Shown: in pieces, positions 59,745 to 64,000 of the stretch
How the letters are laid out: the number at the start of each line of letters is the position of its first letter
How positions within the stretch are numbered: position 1 is the stretch's first letter
Source: Datisca glomerata
Taxonomy: Eukaryota; Streptophyta; Magnoliopsida; Cucurbitales; Datiscaceae
Length of the DNA stretch: 64,000 nucleotides
NCBI GenBank assembly: GCA_003255025.1
Contig: QANY01009128.1
Coordinates: 806,547-870,546 of the forward strand
Reading direction: 5' to 3'
Notes under the pieces: model-generated
The model's input: the letters and a program-made list of their open reading frames with translations, nothing else
Told to the model about the DNA's origin: nothing
The model's database searches: none
Position numbers and translations under genes: made by a program

Positions 59745-61540
59745 CCTCTTCCCAATATACCCCTAGCACTTACATGGTTCTTTTAGAGATTGAAGCCCTC
59801 AATAGGAGGCACAACTTGAATATAGGTGTAGATGAGATTTGTATTGTGTATATAGTGAAAAGGCACAGACTATCATATTATTTAGCTCCCTACGCGAGTG
59901 AGAAGCAAGGAGGGTTAGTCACTGACCCACCTAGTGGGGATAAAGGCTGGGAGGAGGGTACTCTTCTCATAGTTGGACATTGGGGCAGCGAAGGCCGCTG
60001 TGTCATTCCCCGAATATGGGGAAAGTACAGTAAGTAGTCGGAACTCCCCATTCTTCTTTATTTTTTCGCTTCTGCTTAACTTTGCTATTTTATTGTTGCT
60101 TTTATTTTTGGAATACTAACTTGTGTTTTGTTTTGTACAGATAAAAATCTGAACAAGAGGTCCTTTACTCTGAACGAAGTAATCGCATGACTCTGTGCCA
60201 CCTACGATTGTCTAGAACAGGACTGGATGAGATATTCTCACACACATTCCGGTTACTGAATTTGTTACCGTTTCATCCTCTGTAGCAAAAGTTCCTTAAG
60301 CCACCCCCGTTGCAGTCCCTACTCTTTTATTTGTCAAGTAGTCTGGATGAGTTCCTCTAAGTCTTCAAAATCAGAGCAGGAAGGAGAGGAGTTTGCTCAA
60401 GAAGAAAGAGAACGCGAGGATCAACAGAAAGCTACATAGAAGGAGGCAGAAGAACAGGGCGCGATTTTTCATTTTACGTAAAATGAGCTCGAGATGTCAA
60501 AGCGCCTCAGGAGTAACTTGTCGGGGACACCTGGTGAGAGCAAGCGCCAGATGAAGGGGAACACCAAATTTTCAGGAGTTGTCTCAAAGGATGTCCTTCC
60601 CCTCGTTCCTAATCTCCATACCCTTGTTGCTGAGGTTTCTCTTATTTCAGATAGGATTGTTGCGCCCCCTCTCTCACCTGCTGAGAAGTCAACCTCTCTT
60701 CTGCTGGTTCCCAGCGTTTGTCTAACGAGATAGGTGTCTGGAGGTGGCGGCGATACCCCGTGACTCTGCCAGTTCCCACCAATGTCAACTTCTTAAAGGA
60801 CCCTCGTTCTTCACACGTGGTCGTGAAGGGGATCATGTCTGACATGAACGCTTCTGCACTCCGCCAGATGTCTATCCATGATAATCTTATCAACCTAAGC
60901 CATTCTATGATGCAGGTACTTATGTTTCTTTTTGCCTTTTTAATCCTTAGTTTTATGTGTAACTTCTCACCAGTTTTAATAACGTTTTTTAAACAAGCCG
61001 TGACTTACCACAACGGGCTTCAGGAGCATTTTCACTCTACTGAGGAAGAGATAGCCGGTTATATAAGGAAGGTGATGGAAACCACTAAGGCTTATGATGT
61101 CGCTGCCTCAGAACGGGATGACCTTAAGAAGGTGAAGGATGATCTTCAATGGGTTGTTGCCCGTTTGACTTTCGAGCTTGATGGAGCCACGGCTAAACAA
61201 TCAAAGCTTGAGGTGTCTTTGTAGGAGAGATAGGGGATCACTGAGATAAGCGGGAAGAACCTACCCATTGTTGAGGTAAAGTTAGTAGAGGCTGATGAGG
61301 CTTTGGCTAAGTCATGTGAACGGGAGGATAGACTCACGGTCGAGTACCAAGCCATGGTTGATGAATATGAGCAGACGGTTTATACGACGGGTTATCGTGA
61401 TGCCAAGACTGATAAACCTCCCTGTATGTCGCTGGTCTCACTTCTTGACGAGCCCGTTGATCTTGAGGCTGAGCTTCCTTCTTCCACCACTGAAGCGGCC
61501 GCCGATGTTACTCCCAAGGTTGTGGTGACTAAGCATTTTT
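59745..61540 (+). pseudogene. Antisense gene of gypsy element B
   Basis: The first visible exon (59745-60029) carries IEALNRRHNLNIGVDEICIV, then LVTDPPSGDKGWEEGTLLIV and ends near WGKYS. This is the plant 'putative transposase, gypsy type' family, and it matches element A around GDKGW. An intron of 111 bp (60030-60140, GTAAGT to TTGTACAG) sits at the same codon as in A. A second exon fragment (KNLNKRSFTLNEVIA) ends in a stop. Later parts are a Ser/Glu-rich linker, a segment with SDMNASALRQMSIHDNLINL, probably a second intron (60916 to about 60995), and a long coiled coil (61018-61540). Frame breaks at 60187 and 61222 disable it. Function is unknown. Confidence 0.7.
60030..60140 (+). other. 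Intron of the antisense gene in element B
   Basis: It begins GTAAGTAGTCGGAACTCCCC and ends TTTTGTACAG, with a T-rich middle. Position and length match the element A intron. Confidence 0.7.
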
Positions 61541-61974
61541 TCTTTTTCCTTGTATTTTTCTTGTTTTTTCTTCAAAATCTTTTTGTAATTTTCACTTTTT
61601 GAATAAAATGACTTCTTTCTTCAATATACTTCGTCATTCCTTTTCGTCTTAACACTTAGTATAAATTTATTAATCAATTTTCTCTAGCCTGCTTGACTGC
61701 TTAGTGAAATTCTATAACTAATAAAAGACTTTTTTCCCTTTTAACAGCTTTCATGGTTAACTTTTTAGACAATTTAAGTAAAAATCATCAACTAGTTTGA
61801 TACTTACTCTTTTAAACACTTGGAAGTTTTTTCAAGGAATGCCTAGGCAAGAGTATGTTTACCCATTTTGGCTGCTCTGGTTTTCATCCGTTGAGGCGAG
61901 AATTCCATTCTTGTTTATTGCAAGGAAGCCCGTTGGAGTCACCTGCTTCCATGGTTTTTCCTTCTTTACTTATT

Positions 61975-62420
61975 TTTCCTTTCGAGAGTGGGGCTTATGG
62001 GATGCCACTCTCAAGGGCTTTTCATGCCCTTAGTTTTTCTGTGAGTAGGACTTATGAACTTTCCATCTCAATGACTTTTTATGCCCTTAGTTCTATCTGG
62101 AAGTAGGACTTATGAACTGCCCCTCCCAAATACTTTTCATGCCCTTAGCTCCTTATGAGAGTGTGATTTATGAAATACCCCTCTCAATGACTTTTTATGC
62201 CCTTAGTTTATTTTGTGAGTAAGACTTATGAACTGCCCCCCCCCCCCCCCCCCCACCCANCCCCCGCAAAGACTTTTTATGCCCTTAGTTCATTCTTAGA
62301 GTAAGATTTATGAACTACCCATCTTAAAGACTTTTTATGCCTTTAGTTCCTTCTGAGAGTAGGAATTATAAACTGCACCTCTCAAGGACTTTTTATGCCC
62401 TTAATTTCATTTAGTAATGA
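61975..62420 (+). repeat. 58-bp minisatellite, seven units
   Basis: ATGCCCTTAG or a close variant recurs at 62024, 62081, 62139, 62197, 62279, 62338 and 62395. The unit reads about GACTTATGAACTGCCCCTC followed by TCAAGGACTTTTTATGCCC. The longer gap before 62279 is due to a poly-C run at 62237-62265 with one undetermined base. It lies between pol and the antisense gene. Confidence 0.9.
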
Positions 62421-62489
62421 TTCAGCTGAGGAAAGAAGATTGGCGCCACTGTTTTTACATGCAAAACTCTTACGAGAAAAAATCACGGG

Positions 62490-64000
62490 AAAGATGTCTC
62501 ATTGTAATAGATCTTTTACATTCTTTACACAGTATATTTTTTCAGATGAATTACGTTCCATGGTTTCTGTAATTCCGCTCCCTCTTCCATTTCCAAGTGG
62601 TAATAGTCGTTTCCTCCTATTTTGATCATGATGTACGGTCCCTCCCATGTTGGCCCGAGCCTCCCTTCCATTTGAAAGATTTTTTTTAGGACCAGATTTT
62701 CTGTTTGGAATTCTCATTTCCTTACTTTCTTCTAGAAATAAGATCTCATTTCCTGATTGCAATTGGCCATTCTGACCAAGGCCGTTTCCTTTCTTCCCTC
62801 TAGTTCATCAAGACCATTTCTTAGGAGTTCTCTATTTTGTAGTTCATTTAGCTCGGATCTGATGGTGGTGCTTCCAATTTCTATAGAATTGACTGCTTCT
62901 GCTCTGTATGCTAATGCGAGCGGGGTTTCTCTCGTTGTCTCTCTCGGGGTCGTTCTGTATGCCCATAAGATTGTGGGTAGTTCTTCCACCCATTTTTCTT
63001 TGAGGGATTCCAGCCTTTTCTTCAGGTTATAAGTATGACCTTGTTTGATCTTTCTGCTTGATCATTCCCTTACGGGTAGTAAGGCATGGATAAGCGATTC
63101 ATGATCGTCAGATCTTCAAAAATGTTCTTACTAGCTTCCCTGTAAACTGAAGTCTGTTATCAAATACCAAGATCTGAGAGATCATGTACCTGCACATCAA
63201 GTTTATACATAGAGACCCCCCTTACTTCTTCCACATAGACTCTGACAAAGGTTTCCACCTCGATCCACTTAGTAAAATAATTCATTGCTGCCAATAAAAA
63301 AATGCTTCTGGAAAGTGCCATGGGGAGTGACCCAACAATGTCCAGGTCCCACTAGATGAACGACCAAGGTCTAGCCACGGTTCTGAGTTCTCCAGGGGCC
63401 ATTTTTGTTATGGGTGCAAAACGCTGACACATGTCGCACCTTTTCGCATACTATTTGGCATCTCGATGCATTCAAGGCCACTATTATCCTTCATTCAAGA
63501 CTTTATGATCTAGTGATCTACCCCCAGTGTGATTTCCACACACGCCCTCATGAATTTCAGCTAACACATACTGAGCCTCGTTTTCTCATAGACACTTCAA
63601 GTACATTCCTGAAAACATTTTTTATATAATACCGCATCAATCATCGTGTACCTGGCACCTCGTTGTTGCACTGTTTTGGCAAGTAATTTGTCTTTAGGAA
63701 GCATTCTTTCTTCAAGTAAGTGGATTATGTCATCCTGCCGATTGGGTTCCCATTCAACTTCTACATCAGCCACATTATTCCACGGGAGCGAGATGCTTGG
63801 CTTTTTCAGAATTTTCACGGGGACATTCCTTTTGTTAGGGCATCCTAGATTTTCCAGGGAATCCGCGTGCTCGTTCTTACTTCTAAGAATTTATTGGATC
63901 TCATAATTTTTTAGTGTGCTGAGGAGATCCTTTGCCCGTTGCAAATAGCTCACCTTCCGGTCGTCTTTTGCTATGTATTCCCTCGTGACCTGCTTCACGA
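62490..64000 (-). pseudogene. Gypsy pol relic of element B (RNase H and integrase)
   Basis: On minus from the right edge: the end of RNase H (about 64000-63840, REYIAKDDRKVSYLQRAKDL), the linker to integrase (63818-63597, EEVMLPKDKLL-like), an integrase core with DIVGSLPMALSR and KWIEVE (about 63340-63250), NDQAE near 63060, then 62989-62732 (MEELPTILWAYRTTPRETTR) and the GPY module (about 62690-62510, GPTWEGPYIMIK). These are the standard parts of Ty3/gypsy integrase in order. Stops and frameshifts interrupt it. The element continues beyond the window. Confidence 0.85.

Larger units (their letters stand above)
59733..64000 (-). mobile_element. Gypsy element B (Tat-like), runs off the right edge
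   Basis: From right to left (the element's own 5' to 3'): pol on minus (RNase H, integrase), a 58-bp minisatellite, then an antisense gene on plus. Its LTRs are not in the window: the 3' side is cut by the copia LTR at 59732. The order pol, tandem repeats, antisense ORF fits the Tat lineage of plant Ty3/gypsy elements. Confidence 0.78.

Noticed and set aside
61797..62106. Plus-strand ORFs around the 58-bp minisatellite
   Set aside because: They are generated by the repeat and have no family resemblance.

Overview
The window is nuclear DNA of a flowering plant, very probably a eudicot. It is AT-rich, its genes carry GT-AG introns with T-rich acceptors, and it holds plant-specific families (NF-YB, a two-pore K+ channel with EF hands, a membrane-anchored cysteine-synthase homologue). 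Most of it is degraded LTR retrotransposons and small DNA transposons. No organelle, bacterial or viral genome segment is seen. Species cannot be told from the sequence.

Host genes. An intronless NF-YB3-type transcription factor gene (8890-9495, minus); a single-exon membrane protein of unknown function (27624-28307, minus); a three-exon small conserved protein (43699-44959, plus); a six-exon PLP-dependent cysteine-synthase-like enzyme (45694-49197, minus); a 95-residue two-helix membrane protein (51434-51721, plus); and a TPK1-type K+ channel (53056-54280, minus, with a 5' UTR intron reaching 55401). Two weaker candidates are exon-like remnants at 1512 and 8154-8352 around a retrotransposon, and a 71-codon secreted-peptide-like ORF at 28994.

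Repeats, left to right. Copia element 1 (1829-7582). A 36-bp GC-rich minisatellite (about 10470-10795). Gypsy element A (13986-26446), which is a nest: its 5' LTR is split by hAT element H1, copia element 2 sits inside it with a perfect 5-bp target duplication (TCATG), and hAT element H2 sits beside that. Copia element D (about 30090-37450), itself split by an 808-bp DNA transposon. An array of palindromes (37845-39585) inside one copy of a tandem segmental duplication. hAT elements H4, H5 and H3. A reverse copia remnant (55692-57943), a reverse copia LTR (57945-59732) and gypsy element B (59733 to the right edge).

Most interesting structure. Gypsy elements A and B both carry an extra gene on the strand opposite to gag-pol, lying between pol and the 3' LTR. 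Its reading frame, one intron position and intron length (116 and 111 bp) match between the two copies. In A the gene starts with its own TATA box and ATG about 0.7 kb inside the 3' LTR. Both copies are broken. The architecture fits the Tat lineage of plant Ty3/gypsy elements, where extra and antisense ORFs are known, but the function of this ORF is not known to me.

Positions given to the base were read by hand; element edges marked 'about' are uncertain by tens of bases.
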